A DNA stretch of 64,000 bases, from the NCBI GenBank assembly GCA_933228895.1, contig OW121853.1:124826133-124890132 (forward strand), given 5' to 3'. The position numbers and the translations under genes were made by a program. Each line of letters starts with the position of its first letter. The first letter of the stretch is position 1. Origin of the DNA: Platycnemis pennipes (lineage: Eukaryota; Arthropoda; Insecta; Odonata; Platycnemididae). The notes under the pieces were generated by a model that was given only the letters and a program-made list of their open reading frames with translations, did not search any database and was not told the DNA's origin. Below are positions 11,131-22,429 of this stretch, one piece after another.

Positions 11131-12156
11131 CCTCCTTAAAGATTTGAGGGAGTTAGGAGGAGGAATGCGGAGAGCGAAGCATCTCTGTTAATGCGAATGC
11201 CTTCAACGCCTCATTTGATGAAAGACTTCTATCGAGCCCGGCAGGTAAACATTGAAAGGGTATTTTAATCCTCCCGAAGCACCTATTACGATGCCGGCTC
11301 ATCACATTTTGGACTGGCTTATCAAATCTCTCATCTATGACTTTTGAGATGCGTATTGAATTGTGTTAAAGGTTTGAGGTCACAACAAAACTTCCCTCTG
11401 AAATCTATACACCAGGAGCTTCCTCGTTAATCATTACAGAGATGATTTCCATCGGCTTTCAATTAATTGTTTTATATTTTAGATTTATCTGGCCACGGTG
11501 ATAGGCGTGGGCGAGTGTATATTAACAAAAGGTTGCATTGGGAAAATATAACTGGTGTGTGGGTGACGGCTGTGCTAGCAGAATTTATTCTGATTTATTG
11601 TCTGCGGTGTTGTGCATGTTAGCGGGTAGCATCGTTAAGGTTTTGCTACTAGCCTGCAATTCCTGAATTAGCTATAGAGCTTTTGGGCGAAAGTGGTTGA
11701 AGAGACCACAATAGGAGTCTGAAAATAACGTCGCGTTGAAGCTTTTCAAGTATGCTGCCGAGGCAAAGAGAATAGTACCAGAATGGGGTAGCGTTAGAGT
11801 GATGAATGTATGGTGGGCCGTAAATATTTTTCCAAGTATACCCTCTAAGCTAATTTATTCACCCTGGCTGTGCGAAGAGGGATCGGAGTAAAGCGGGTGT
11901 TTTTTTAGTACATTTGAGTTTATACTGGCAGTTCGTTCTGCGAAAATGACCACATTCAGATCATATGAACTTTAATTTCAAATCTCCAGGTGTTCATCCA
12001 ACAACGAGTCTTAATTGTCAGAGAATGGGAAATATGAATAAAATTTATTCATCGAAGATTAATCATGTACTTGATGCGAAATTTTCGCACAATTTTAAAT
12101 ATATAAACCAAAATTTTCTATGCCAACCACAGATTATTATGTGATATTAAAATGTT
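11131..12156. other. Unassigned stretch
   Basis: No frame of note and no repeat match in the window. Confidence 0.45.
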
Positions 12157-12788
12157 CCCGAAAATTGCCGAAAGTCACGTGACCTGAAACGCCTTCTGAC
12201 GTCACTGCACGGTATAGGTTCCGTATTGATACGGAGACAGGCACTTATTTTTAAAAGAGAACGAAGCGAATATATATTGATTTGAGGTTTGTAGCCGTTT
12301 CTCGAACGAAACGATGACTGAAAAAAAATTAAAAAATACATTCCGACAATTTACTTTGGTTCACTCCCTTATGGCGGCGTTCTCAAAAAACCCAGCGATT
12401 GCTTAGACATAGCAGAAATTCTTGGGCACTATACAGGCATTATGTAATTTATGGACGATTTGCTCATTTCCATCCATGCTGCGCAAATAGATAATCGAAA
12501 TACAATCGTGTATTGCATTAAACAAATGAGATAAATACATACGTTTTCGCAAGGTATTCATTTAACAACTTACCTCCACGCATGAACAGATAAACAACGC
12601 CCATAGTGATACAGTGCCGTGACGTCATGCGATGACGTCGTGTTTTTAAGCTGCCGAAAAGGTACAATTTTCAAAGAGTAATATCTTTGCGACACAACTT
12701 AATTATTCATCAAAATTTTCGCCAAGCACATTTTAGCCAATGAACTTCACATTCAAAGAGCTATAAAAAATAGTGCATATTCCCCATT
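12157..12788 (+). repeat. Dispersed element of about 640 bp, copy 2
   Basis: Starts CCCGAAAATTGCCGAAAGTC and ends ATAGTGCATATTCCCCATT. It is colinear with 10043-10685, with a small extra segment around 12583-12625 (GAACAGATAAACAACGCCC) absent from copy 1. Both copies carry CG-containing segments such as GTGACGTCATGCGATGACG or its relics. Confidence 0.75.
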
Positions 12789-14087
12789 ACCGCCAATTTC
12801 TCCGCGTCGTGCTTCTCACGCGAGCAATTCAGCACGTCTCCTCCAATGGAAAGCCAAGAGAGTCTCGTTAAAGGCCCTTAGTTCTGCTCCCAACCGTTGC
12901 CGGCGCTTTGAGAGCATGATCCATTTCTCGGGAAACGACTGAAGCAGACTTGAGTTAGCGAAGAAATGGCCCTCGCTGGAATTCCAAGCGATCCCTCGCC
13001 AGTCGCATTCAAGGGACGAGATAAAGATAATCCCGGGGCATACCCCCACATGCGGTTTCCCCGCGGCATCCTTGTCGTGATCCCTTTCAGTCGGTTACAA
13101 TTTCAGAGTCGGCGAACCTCAAAATAGACGCTTGAAAAAAATGCTCTTCGATTGAACGGTCTTGCTTCTATCTCGTAGGTGCTCCGTCAAACTTTTAGAA
13201 TCACTAATTTCATATAAATAAAATACGAGTTTTGGAAAATAGTTCACTTAGAAAGTATAACAAATACTGTTAAAATTTCATCAACTCATGCTGAAAACAG
13301 CTCATGTGGAATTGATTCAATTTGAACACGCATATTGTGTTTAGGATCATTCATTTACGTCCCACTGCTCGCGTGGGAGAGTGGCCTCAAGGCATGTGGG
13401 GCCAAGCTATCATTTCGGCTTGGACGAATTCAGGACCACCGACTTTGTTGGACGTTTGCTCTAGACCCCGCTTTCAAATTCCCCTTACGCTACCATCTGC
13501 GCTCGACCCAGGATGGCTCAATGGAACTTGGTTGTTCTCATACCTGCCCCAGCGTTATTTTGGTGACCTAACAGTACCATTTACGTGTATTATATTACTC
13601 TTAAGCATTCCATTTATATGCCTATGTATTGCCATGTATAAAAATGCAAATGGATTTAATTATGCTTGCCTGATGATGCTCCATGATACTCGATGGCAGC
13701 ATAAACCTAAAGTTACTTGTAACAAATATTTCTTAAAAATACTCGATAACCATTAATTCTTAGATCAGTTACTTATTATTACTAACAGCTATTCATTAGA
13801 GTACAGTCACTTTTGGTTTTCAGATTGACTCAGGTACGTTATTCCCTTGAGTTTAAGTTATTTCCACGCCATTTTTAGCTTAAATATTTTGGTAATAATA
13901 ATACTAGGAGAGTTGAGAAATAGTTGCAGTTGTGATATCTTTGTATTTATTCAGTGACTAGAGTAAGAATTAATGGTTTTTCTGCAGTGGGTTTTTGCGT
14001 AAAGGATGTAAGAATAATAATCCTCACGTTTTTCCCACGTAAATTCTTTCACACAACATTTTATATGTAATATTGATATATTGTGCA
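12789..14087. other. Unassigned stretch with a chance frame and a weak hammerhead-like relic
   Basis: The longest frame, 144 codons at 13322-13756 plus, contains a hydrophobic run (CIILLLSIPFICLCIAMYK) but no recognisable family and overlaps another frame. Inside it, 13671-13708 reads CTGATGA, T, GCTCCAT...ATGGCAGC, ATAAACC. This looks like a hammerhead-type relic with a damaged GAAA box, which argues against the frame being a gene. Confidence 0.35.
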
Positions 14088-14286
14088 TATATATTTCTTT
14101 TGTATTAATTTATCATTCTTTAATTCCTATAAGTGTATTCTTTACTGATTTTTTTACCGCAGATAGTAATAGTTTTAGGTATTGACCACCACTTGATTTA
14201 TATATTTATTTTGACGAGGGGTTAGACGGCAGAAGGGACAGTTTTGTCTCAATCTCGCCCCGATAAAGACCTTTTTTTATTATTAG
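14088..14286 (+). mobile_element. LINE-C 3' end fragment, copy 1
   Basis: Starts TATATATTTCTTTTGTATTA and ends in a GATAAAGACC segment with a TTTATTATTA tail. It is the reverse complement of 17336-17531. The (TTA)n-type end after a GATAAAGACC motif resembles I/Nimb-type LINE 3' ends, so I assign it there with caution. Confidence 0.65.
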
Positions 14287-15640
14287 TGTTTTTAGTTCGG
14301 TGTTCAAATTGCCTATGATAATAATCCGGGTGCCGTGCGATGATTTCTCTTTTTAAGTCAAAAAATATTCGAAAAAAGTCGAAAAATTCTGCACAAACCT
14401 GCATATTTTTCCTTGAATGGCTAAGGTCCTACTGGGCTCGCAGGCCAATGTCCAGATATTAGAAGGGAGTAAACGAGAGGGACTACTCTCGGTCATCGTG
14501 GTCAGAGGGGTGGGAATATGGGGATAAGTATGGGGAGGAGGGAAGGGGGGGAGTAACTTGGGAAAAGCATAGGAGGATGATGGGAATCGATGTTCTGTGC
14601 ATGGGGAGGAACAGGATCGGGATTGGGGGAGGATATCGAGGGAGTTACTGGCGTGACGGAGGGGTTGGTTGGAGGAGCCACTGGGAACGAAGGACGAGGG
14701 TCCCCTCCCAAGAAAGAAGGGAGGTCAGGAGAGTTGGAACGAGGGTATTGAGGGAAATGGCGCCATAAATCAAATTCACGGGAGTGCCTCTGTTGGGAGA
14801 GGGAGGGGACTTAATTCCCACCTCCGTTCGCTCCCGTTTGTCACTTTTCCTCCTTCCCATCGACTCCCGCGAGGGCATCCAGCTCGCCTGTCGATGCGAT
14901 AGCATCGGCGCGGACGCCTGTTCGCTCAAACTCCCTGCCAGCTACCCACAACTCCACCCCCCGCGGGTTACTTATTTATTAAGGTAATTCGCCATCCTTT
15001 CCATTGTTTCGTAGTCAAACAACGCGCCGCTACGCACGTGGGCGTGAATACGTCGAAAGGTCAATTGTCCAATTGCCTTAGTAACGGAAGGCTAGGAGTA
15101 TAGGAAGAAAAAATCATGTTTTGGTTGCTTATCATCCACACTTTGACAAAGAAGAGCATAAAGCATCATTTAAAACGAGTTATTTTTTTAGATCAAATTA
15201 AATGCACTTATTTCTGAGGATAAAATAATTCATGATTATTGAAGTTCAGTACCAATATTTTAAAGGAGTTTTTCCCGTGATCATCTAAAATCTGCGCACT
15301 ACATTATTATTCACTAAACAAGAAGAGAATTATATAAAAATAAATGGAAAATAGATAAAAAAATATGGAGATTATTTAAGGTTCAAATTGGATTAACATT
15401 AGATATTAAAATGCTAAATTTTGAAAGGAAAAATATGTAAGAAAAATAATTATACAATTAAAATTAAATCATACTAAGGAAAATTACTCGATCCATAATC
15501 ATCACATTGATCATTCACTGCTACTCTATACACCTCTTCACTTATTCTTTTCTTATCTCATCCCTATCATGGCTTTATATTCAAAATTTCCAATATTTCT
15601 AGTTTGTCTTTATTTCTGTGGCGGTTTTTGGTATTCTTTA
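14287..15640. other. Unassigned stretch with GC/purine-rich island 14490-14965
   Basis: From about 14490 the plus strand is G-rich, then C-rich toward 14960. This produces many overlapping frames on both strands (for example 94 codons at 14645-14929 minus) without a recognisable domain. The flanks are AT-rich. Confidence 0.4.
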
Positions 15641-16274
15641 CCGTCTAAACGAGGTCTCCGAACTGCTTGCTCTCTAATCAGTGTTTATTGTAAGTGCTCA
15701 ACCCACCCTTAAATATTGTCCACCTATTTGATCTACTGTCTCCACTACCACACTTAAACTATTCAATCGCCCTCTTAATTTTTTATTAGCAATAGTTCGA
15801 CATCGCATACGTCACCTCAGACTCTCCTCACGTGGGAAAATATTACTATCGCTTGGCTTAGTTCACCTCACCCACCGCCGACGGACATCCGACTTCGAAT
15901 TCCTTCACAGCATATTGAATGGGTCCTTCCGAAGCACTGATCTCCTCTATTGCTTTTCACTCCATATTTCAGCCCGCAAGACTCGCCATATTGAACCATT
16001 TCACAAGCCAAAATTCCGACTATCGATTTCCCAGCGATCCTTATTCTACCGTTTACCTTCCCATTTCAATGCTCTTTCCATCACTTGTGAAGAGTGTAAA
16101 TGAGAAGAATTACGTCACAATGAAAAGGTTGGCCGATAGAAGAATCGAGTGGAAAGCTGCGTCAAACCAATCCTAGGATTGTTGACCAATGATGATGATG
16201 ATGATGATTCCATCACTTCACCTTCTTCTCTTGACCTCTTCACCTCACGCAGCGCTTTCAACGACCACATATAA
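15640..16274 (+). pseudogene. LINE-C reverse transcriptase C-terminus, interrupted by LINE-A
   Basis: The frame open from 15915 reads HSILNGSFRSTDLLYCFSLH, then SARKTRHIEPFH, then a segment ending YRLPSHFNALSIT. These are hallmarks of the C-terminal end of I/Jockey-like LINE ORF2 (FLHS.LNG......LL..F.FH.P.R.TR....FH). Upstream, in another frame, comes LVHLTHRRRTD-like sequence, so at least one frameshift exists. A LINE-A fragment interrupts the gene at 16087-16207. Beyond it the same frame resumes and ends at the stop 16272-16274. The catalytic domain is missing. Confidence 0.65.
16087..16207 (+). mobile_element. 5'-truncated LINE-A insertion with 11-bp target duplication
   Basis: The insert encodes only the last residues of LINE-A (NYVTMKRLADRRIEWKAAS) and ends in GATTGTTGACCAATGATG plus a (GAT)n tail. 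The 11-base TTCCATCACTT occurs immediately before (16076-16086) and after it (16208-16218). This is a textbook target-primed insertion into the older LINE-C copy. Confidence 0.9.
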
Positions 16275-16376
16275 CGCCTTCCAACCTCATAGCTACCCCT
16301 TCCAGTTCAAATTCTGTTTTATTATTTTTGTCATTTGTTATTATTACCTTCATTAGTCATCCATCAATGTAGGTAG

Positions 16377-17095
16377 TTGACCACAATGGACCAAGGACTT
16401 CAAGAATATAATATGAGCATCGTTAAGAAGAAAACTAAAATCCCAGTGTGCGGAAGAGAGAAGCTGAAGGCAAATATCACAATTCGAGGAATGAAATTGG
16501 AACAACTGGAGTACTTCACCTACCCCGGCAGCACTATAACTTGGGATGGAAGAAGCTCGACGGACATCAAGCGAAGAATAGCAAAAGCTAAGGAGGCGTT
16601 TATGAAGAAGAGACATCTACTATGCTCAAAGAACCTACGGCTGCAAACAATGAAGCACTTCATCAAAACATTCGTATACTGAGCGTGGCACTCAAAGACA
16701 TGGAACATCGGGAAAGCAAACCAACGAAGAATTGAAGCCTTAGAAAGATGGTGCTGGAGTAAAATGTTGAAGATGCAGTGGTCAGATAAAGTAAGGAACG
16801 AAGAGGTGCATAGAAGAGCAGATGAAGAAAGGACAATATGGAAAACCCTACGGCAAAGAAGAACCAGATGGATTGGACATACCTTGAGGCACAATGAATT
16901 AGTTAGAAATATAATAGAAGGGAAGATTGAAGGGAAGGTCCCGCGAGGAAGACCAAGGGACAAATATGTAGGGCAAATAAAGAAGGACGTGAAAGAGAAA
17001 ACATACCAGGGCGTGAGGGAATTAACACTAAATAGGGCAGAAACGAGGGCTACAGTTAACCAATCTTAGAATTGAAAAACTGATGATGATGAACA
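16377..17095 (+). pseudogene. LINE-A reverse transcriptase C-terminus
   Basis: Two frames carry the fragment. The first, 16377-16682, contains TKIPVCGREK, LEQLEYFTYPGSTITWDGRS and a KEAFMKKRHLLCSKNL-like region. The second, 16764-17069, contains WSDKVRNEEV, RTRWIGHTLRHN and GRPRDKYVGQIKKDVKEKT. This is the standard order seen downstream of the RT catalytic core in this LINE type. Stops near 16681 and a frame change separate the two. The copy ends in a TGATGATGATGA tail at about 17083-17094. Its FADD box is not included, so it cannot move by itself. Confidence 0.85.
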
Positions 17096-17116
17096 CCAAT
17101 AACCACATAATAAATG

Positions 17117-17660
17117 AAAATGCATTATATTATTTGTTACTGTATAGCATGCATTTTTCTGGTAAATTTTGCTTGCGATAAATGTCTAGGAAAGGCACGT
17201 ATGTTTCAGATGAGATGTCCCGTCATATCGAAACGAAATTTTTTCTAGTAAAGAATAATAATGTGCAGTAATAAAATAAGGTGCAGACCATTATGGTGTA
17301 GACCATGCTATTTGGAAGACCTAGGGACAAATATAATAATAATAATAATAATAAAAGGTCTTTATTGGGGCGAGATTGAGACAAAACTGTCCCTTCTGCC
17401 GTCTAACCCCTCGTCAAAATAAATATATAAATCAAGTGGTGGTCAATACCTAAAACTATTACTATCTGCGGTAAAAAAATCAGTAAAGAATACACTTATA
17501 GGAATTAAAGAATGATAAATTAATACAAAAGAAATATATAGGGTAAAGAAAGATGGACGTGTAAGAGAAAACATATCAGGGCGTGAGGGAATCAACACTG
17601 AATAGGGCAGAATGGAGGGCTGCAGTAAACCAATCCTTGGATTGAAATACTGATGATGAT
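17117..17660 (+). mobile_element. SINE-like element with a LINE-A tail, copy 1 (interrupted)
   Basis: Starts AAATGCATTATATTATTTGT, continues with a unique body of about 200 bp (TTTCAGATGAGATGTCCCG and so on), then joins LINE-A 3' sequence from GGAAGACC onward and ends TTGAAATACTGATGATGAT. A second copy with the same 5' start and junction lies at 56943-57286. The shared chimeric structure suggests a non-autonomous family borrowing the LINE-A 3' end. The unit is split by 17336-17531. Confidence 0.75.
17336..17531 (-). mobile_element. LINE-C 3' end insertion, copy 2
   Basis: This 196-bp insert is the reverse complement of 14088-14286. Its tail appears on the plus strand as (AAT)n at 17336-17355. 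Direct repeats AAATATA lie at 17329-17335 and 17532-17538. The second host copy (GGGACAAATATATAGGGCAA near 57156) shows the uninterrupted site, proving the insertion boundaries. Confidence 0.85.
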
Positions 17661-17661
17661 C

Positions 17662-18035
17662 AGTCATCCATCCTCAGATTATTTTGACGTAGCCCTACAC
17701 TTGATTCTTTTATCGGCCAATGTGTTCATATTTACGTATTTCTTCTCTTTCACATCCTTCAGCACTTGTTCTACATATCTCATACGATGTCTTCCTTTGC
17801 CATTCTCCCCGTTGGCTTGTCCTTCGGTGATCCATTTCATCAGCCCATCATGTCTCATGATGTGGCCGATTAAGTTGTCCCGTCTTCTTAGGGTATTCAG
17901 AAGACTTCTCTTCTCTCCCACTCTTCCTAGAATTTCTTCTCAACTCATTCGGTCGATCCATTTAATCTTCATTATTCTTCTGTAGCACCACACTTCGAAT
18001 GCTCTCTACCTTTCTTTTCCGCTGCTGTCGTTATT
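17662..18035 (-). pseudogene. LINE-A C-terminal fragment, minus strand
   Basis: On the minus strand 17921-17679 reads GEKRSLLNTLRRRDNLIGHI, then GRHRMRYVEQVLKDVKEKKY and DKRIKCRATSK, matching the LINE-A C-terminus. Just upstream is a REHSKCGATEE-like relic. Its 3' end abuts the tail of the plus-strand element ending at 17660, giving a tail-to-tail junction. Confidence 0.8.
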
Positions 18036-18830
18036 TATTTTTTACGCAACCCAATGTAAAGGTCTTGGTGCTGTTTTTGGTGTTAAATAAGTAAATGAAA
18101 ACATTTCTCCTGCTCTGCCCCCATGACATTTATGAATGAACGAAAATGCTACTCTAGCACTCGTTCAAAGCCCCCAATGAACTGGGTCACGGAGGCCGCC
18201 GAACTCTCAGCGTGGCAATTATAGATGACTGCCGTCACGGAATTAATATTTCTCGGGAAATATTAATTTCGCGGATGCTGGGGGTGTGCACCCTGCTACC
18301 GCCCCTAAGGGGAGCCCCTACCGCTCACGGAGGCCCCGGTCACGCGTGGGGGCCCTTCTCCACTCCCTCCGAGAGAGGCGGGGGGCGGCAATAAAGAAGC
18401 CACCCTCCCAGCGGAGAAGCAGCAACGGTAACTTAATCAGCCAAGCGCAAAGAGAGGGAAGGCGGCTGGGGGGCTTATGTTTACGCTCCGCACACGCAAA
18501 ATGGAGCCAAAATCATCAACCGTAGTGACTAGGAGAATGAACAAAAAACGATACATGCGAGGAAATTTTAATGCGCAATGAAAATTTATTGATGCATTAA
18601 TTTTGAGCTAGCAAATAAACGCTGAAAATTGAAACCGAGCTCATTAGCATAAGAGTAATTTATGCATAGAAAATCACAAGAAACACATGCAATATCGGCA
18701 ATATTTGTAAAGGGACGGGTTGGTATTAGCGTAACCAGTCTACTAAATTATCTAAAATGCGAATCATTGTCTGATCGCAGATTGAAATTTAGATTTAATC
18801 TCTTCAATGAATTCAAAGATAATATTTTTC
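18036..18830. other. Unassigned, with a 33-bp hairpin and GC-rich island
   Basis: At 18239-18271 GAATTAATATTTCTCGGGAA and its complement form a tight hairpin. From about 18280 to 18480 the sequence is GC-rich with overlapping chance frames. The rest is AT-rich. Confidence 0.45.
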
Positions 18831-18831
18831 T

Positions 18832-19527
18832 GATCATCATCATCGGTCAACAATCCTAGGATTGGTTTAACGCAGCCCTCCACTCGATTCTTCTATCGGC
18901 CAACCTCTTCATAATGACGTAGCTCCTCTCTTTTACATCCTTCACAACTTGCTCCATATACCTCATACGAGGCCTACCTTTTCCATTATTCCCCTTCACT
19001 TTTCCCTCGATGATTGTCTTCATCAGGCCATCGTGTCTTAAGATGTAGCCTATTAAATTGTTCCGTCTTCTTTTCTAAGTTTTCAGTGGACATCTCTTTT
19101 CTCCCACTCTTCTTGAGACTTCTTCGTTTGTCACTCGGTCCATTTAATTCGGTTCTTCATCATTCTTCGGTAGCACCACATTTCAAATGCTTCCAGCCTG
19201 GTCTTCTCTGCTGATGTTGTTGTCCATGCTTCCCTGCCATATAGTAGAATGCTCCAGATTAATGTTCTAATGAAATGTTTCCTCACTTCCACGCTTGTAT
19301 TTTCTGCTGTAGGCAGAATCTTCTTTTGGTAAAATGCTCTTTTTGCTTGGGCAATTCTACTGGCAATTTCTCCTTTACTTCGTCCATCGCTGGTCACTAC
19401 GCTTCCCAGGTAACAGAACTCTTCCACCTCCTGGATTTTTTGTTTTCCTAGTATAACATTGGTCCTGGCTTCCTTTCTCCTACTGCACACCAATACCTTA
19501 GTTTTCTTTTTATTGATCTTCATCAGA
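18832..19527 (-). pseudogene. LINE-A reverse transcriptase C-terminus, longest fragment
   Basis: The minus-strand frame 19523-19131 (130 codons) reads INKKKTKVLVCSRRK, VEEFCYLGSVVTSDGRSKGE, IASRIAQAKRAF, LIWSILLYGREAWT and LEAFEMWCYRRMM. This is the region immediately C-terminal to the RT palm in this widespread arthropod LINE type. Toward 18850, in other frames, follow the GH-containing and MKRLADRR-like tail segments. It ends in a (GAT)n tail on the plus-strand left side at 18832-18845. The catalytic box is absent and frameshifts are present. Confidence 0.88.
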
Positions 19528-19554
19528 CGTTAAAAATATCTGCATATCTTTTTC

Positions 19555-19676
19555 GGGTTTTCTTCCGCGACAGTTGGCTTGAGGACAACAGTTTTGCTGG
19601 CTCTCCTGACAGCGCCTTCAGGTCGAAGGTCCATCCACTGTTGTCCCCAAGCCAACTGACGCGGAAGAAAACCCGA
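19555..19676. repeat. 122-bp palindrome with degenerate hammerhead-like core
   Basis: Left arm CGGGTTTTCTTCCGCGACAG and right arm CGCGGAAGAAAACCCG pair over about 38 bp. Both arms carry CTGTTGTC followed by the CAAGCCAACTG side sequence. On the minus strand the centre reads CTGAAGG (19621-19615), one extra C, GCTG...CAGC as stem II, AAAAC, TGTTGTC. So the layout of the 52312 motif is kept, with A9 and G12 positions mutated. Confidence 0.7.
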
Positions 19677-20092
19677 GATAAATTGCAGAGATCAAACCAT
19701 CATCGCGGAAACCTTCGTTCTGACGTTAAAAATATTTTCCGAACTCCAACTTCAAACGGTAGACTGGACCATAATCATAAAATTAGGGAAATTGATGGCC
19801 GAACTGACAGATTCAAAATGTCCTTCTCTCCTCGTACAATTTCGAATATGAATATTGGTGTGTCAATGTATAGCATGGTTGGTTGCATGTTGGTATAAGG
19901 ACTTTGGGCAAATCAACCAACAGCATGTTATTCCATGCTTGGTTTACTCTTTTTATATTTTTCTAAATTGTGATGTTTAGACTAGAACATAATTATTAAT
20001 AATTTTTATGCATGATATGTTTGGTGTGAATTCACCCCATGCCACACACCTTTATGGTGGCTTGCAGGGTATTATGTAGATGTAGATGCATA
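19677..20092 (+). pseudogene. LINE-B reverse transcriptase C-terminus plus 3' UTR
   Basis: The frame up to 19898 reads NLRSDVKNIFRTP, DHNHKIREIDGRTDRFKMSF and SPRTIS. This matches the end of the CR1/L2-like element at 63350-63553 (NKIREIDCRSDRFKMAFSPR). The 3' UTR signature follows: TTCACCCCATGCCACACACC, a GGTGGCTTGCAGGGTATTAT segment and a GTAGATGTAGATG tail near 20092. Without the catalytic region it is inactive. Confidence 0.82.
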
Positions 20093-22216
20093 ATTTCCAT
20101 GCAGTAGCCAAATGATGACTGACATTTAGCTTCTGTCAACATTATATTATCATTAATATATTTGTGGTAGTACACCAACGCGGCTAATGTCAAAGGCTAT
20201 ACTCATGTATTTGAAGTAAGGTTTACAGGATCCGGTTCATCAGATTTGATTGTCCTATCAAATAACACCGATCCGCTTTAAACACTCAAGAATTCGTGAC
20301 TTAATAGGCCTGGAATCCTAAAAACATGGTCAACTGTTCATTTACTGTGTCATATTTTCTCGTGACGAAGAAATAAAATCATCACAATTTATAAATACAA
20401 ATGCCTGCTCAGTAAGAACAAATATTGAATATAGCAGAAGCACAGTGCTCACATGTTGTACCGAACCTTTAAACCTCATTTGCCGACTGTTACTCGGATG
20501 GGATTGACCAACAGAGGTGGACTGATATAAAATATAATTTATATAATCAGTTTCTTCACCATGTTAAAAATTGAAAAATTCATAAAATATCCTGAAAATC
20601 AATAAATTTTTAATCAATTACCTTTCCGATTTCTTGGTCTGGATGATATGAGCGGTCCGTGACGCGAGAGGACATGTGAAGTACAATAGCAATAAAAACT
20701 CTTGACTTTAATTTCTTTATCATTGTTACATTTTTCCTAAACTCTCATAAATCAGGATTAAGAGCGCTTTCTATATCTTTTGAGCAGAATACTAATTCCG
20801 ACTCCAGTGCCACCGTAGCATGCGGCTTCCCTGTCATTGACTGTGGCTTTCGGAAATGAGATCACTCCATATAAATATTAGTCAGTACAGGACTGAAGAT
20901 AGAGCAGCTGTAAGTTTTCCGGATCAAAAAATTTTCTGATAGTCGCATGGTTTCGTCGCTAGAGTTCAAGATAAGGTTTGACAAACTCCTGCTACCACTG
21001 CGGTTCGCGAACCCAAATCAGCTCTTTGAGCACATGCGATTGACTGAAATGAAATTGAAATAGGAAATAATAATCTCATCATTTCATTTATAAAACTTAT
21101 GCATGTGAATGATCGATTCCAACCGATTAGATGAAGTTGTAGCTTAATTTAAAAACGGTTGACTGCGAACGGGATGTACAGGTAATTTATCAGAAAATAT
21201 AAGCAATATGATTGGAGCCAATGGGAGTAAAATTTCAATGAAATTTTACTATGCCAATAATGATAAAATTACTACTATTATTTTTTAAAATATTACTTTA
21301 AATTTTGATTGGGTATAAAAATATATTTATGCGACTCGAATAAATTTTAAATTGAGACAGGCTCTCAAGCGTTTCCATTGCAAAAGAATGCTGAGCTCTA
21401 GATTAGACAGGTCTATGTACCTAACGTTGGCTGTTGGATCCCATGAAGAACGAATAGGTCAGTTCCCTATTATTTTTTACCGTCTAGATCAAACGTTTAT
21501 AATCTCTGGAGTAGGTAAAAAAACCGTTCGAATATAAATTGAAGTTAAGTATTTTTCCTCATTAATTAAAGAGTGAAAAAAAAATTAACGGCGTGAAAAC
21601 GCGACGGTATAATATTGCATACCGATAAATTGTGTGTGACGCTAAAGGTACTCTGCCACTACGTGGCGCTACGGACGCTTCCGATAAGACCTTGAACAAC
21701 TTGAAAGCTCATTAAAAAGTTACCTGATGTACATTTATTCACTTAATTTATTATGATTTACTTTTACTTATTTAATTAAAAACTATTTATTCAGTTGATT
21801 CATTTTAAAACAGTTAATATTCATTTTAGTAAGTTTACGGTTAAGTTGACCAATAGTCGGGCGAATTTCACGTCATGCTTGGCAATAGCAGAGGACTCCA
21901 TGGACAGGAAGACTATGAGTCTATAAAACGAATATTCATACCATGTCCAACGGATGAGACTTTCCGAGCTTTGATAGTTTTCATAGAGTATTAATAATTC
22001 ATATTTATTAGAGTTGAGGGGCTCTGAAATACGATGGTAAGTTCAGGAAACTAATATTTCCTATGCCTAGCAACGTAAACTATATGTCTGTTACGTTAGC
22101 AACAAGGCTGTCCCACCATTACGTTCTTTTTCAAATGAACTTAAAATTAATTCATGGATGATTTTTCGGGAGTTTAGTTTCTATTTTGGAAAATGAAAAA
22201 ATTTTAACTTTTGGCC
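20093..22216. other. Long unassigned AT-rich stretch
   Basis: No coding frame beyond about 60 codons and no internal match to other window repeats. Around 21230-21253 AGTAAAATTTCAATGAAATT with its complement makes a small hairpin. Confidence 0.5.
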
Positions 22217-22250
22217 GACGCTTTGGAAAACATTTTTTCTCCTTCTTCAG
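22217..22250 (-). ncRNA. Hammerhead-like relic
   Basis: The minus strand reads CTGAAGA (22250-22244), one extra A, a 6-bp stem II GGAGAA/TTTTCC with loop AAAATG, AAAGCGTC. This looks like GAAACGTC with two transitions. C at 22217 is at the cleavage position. It is probably an inactive copy of the same class. Confidence 0.4.
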
Positions 22251-22429
22251 GGCTTTGTGGTGAAAATTAATATTAAATTTTTCGTAAAGAAGGATTTCTC
22301 AACCCAAAATATTTGGATACTGATAGCTGATACTTATAATGAATACATTTCTGGTGGAGCACGAATTGTATATTAATGAATTCTCTTTCCTTTTAATGAA
22401 TGAAACAACCCTATTATGCTACGGGTAAC

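Noticed and set aside
13322..13756. 144-codon frame with a hydrophobic segment as a membrane protein
   Set aside because: No family resemblance, an overlapping frame, and a hammerhead-like relic inside it.
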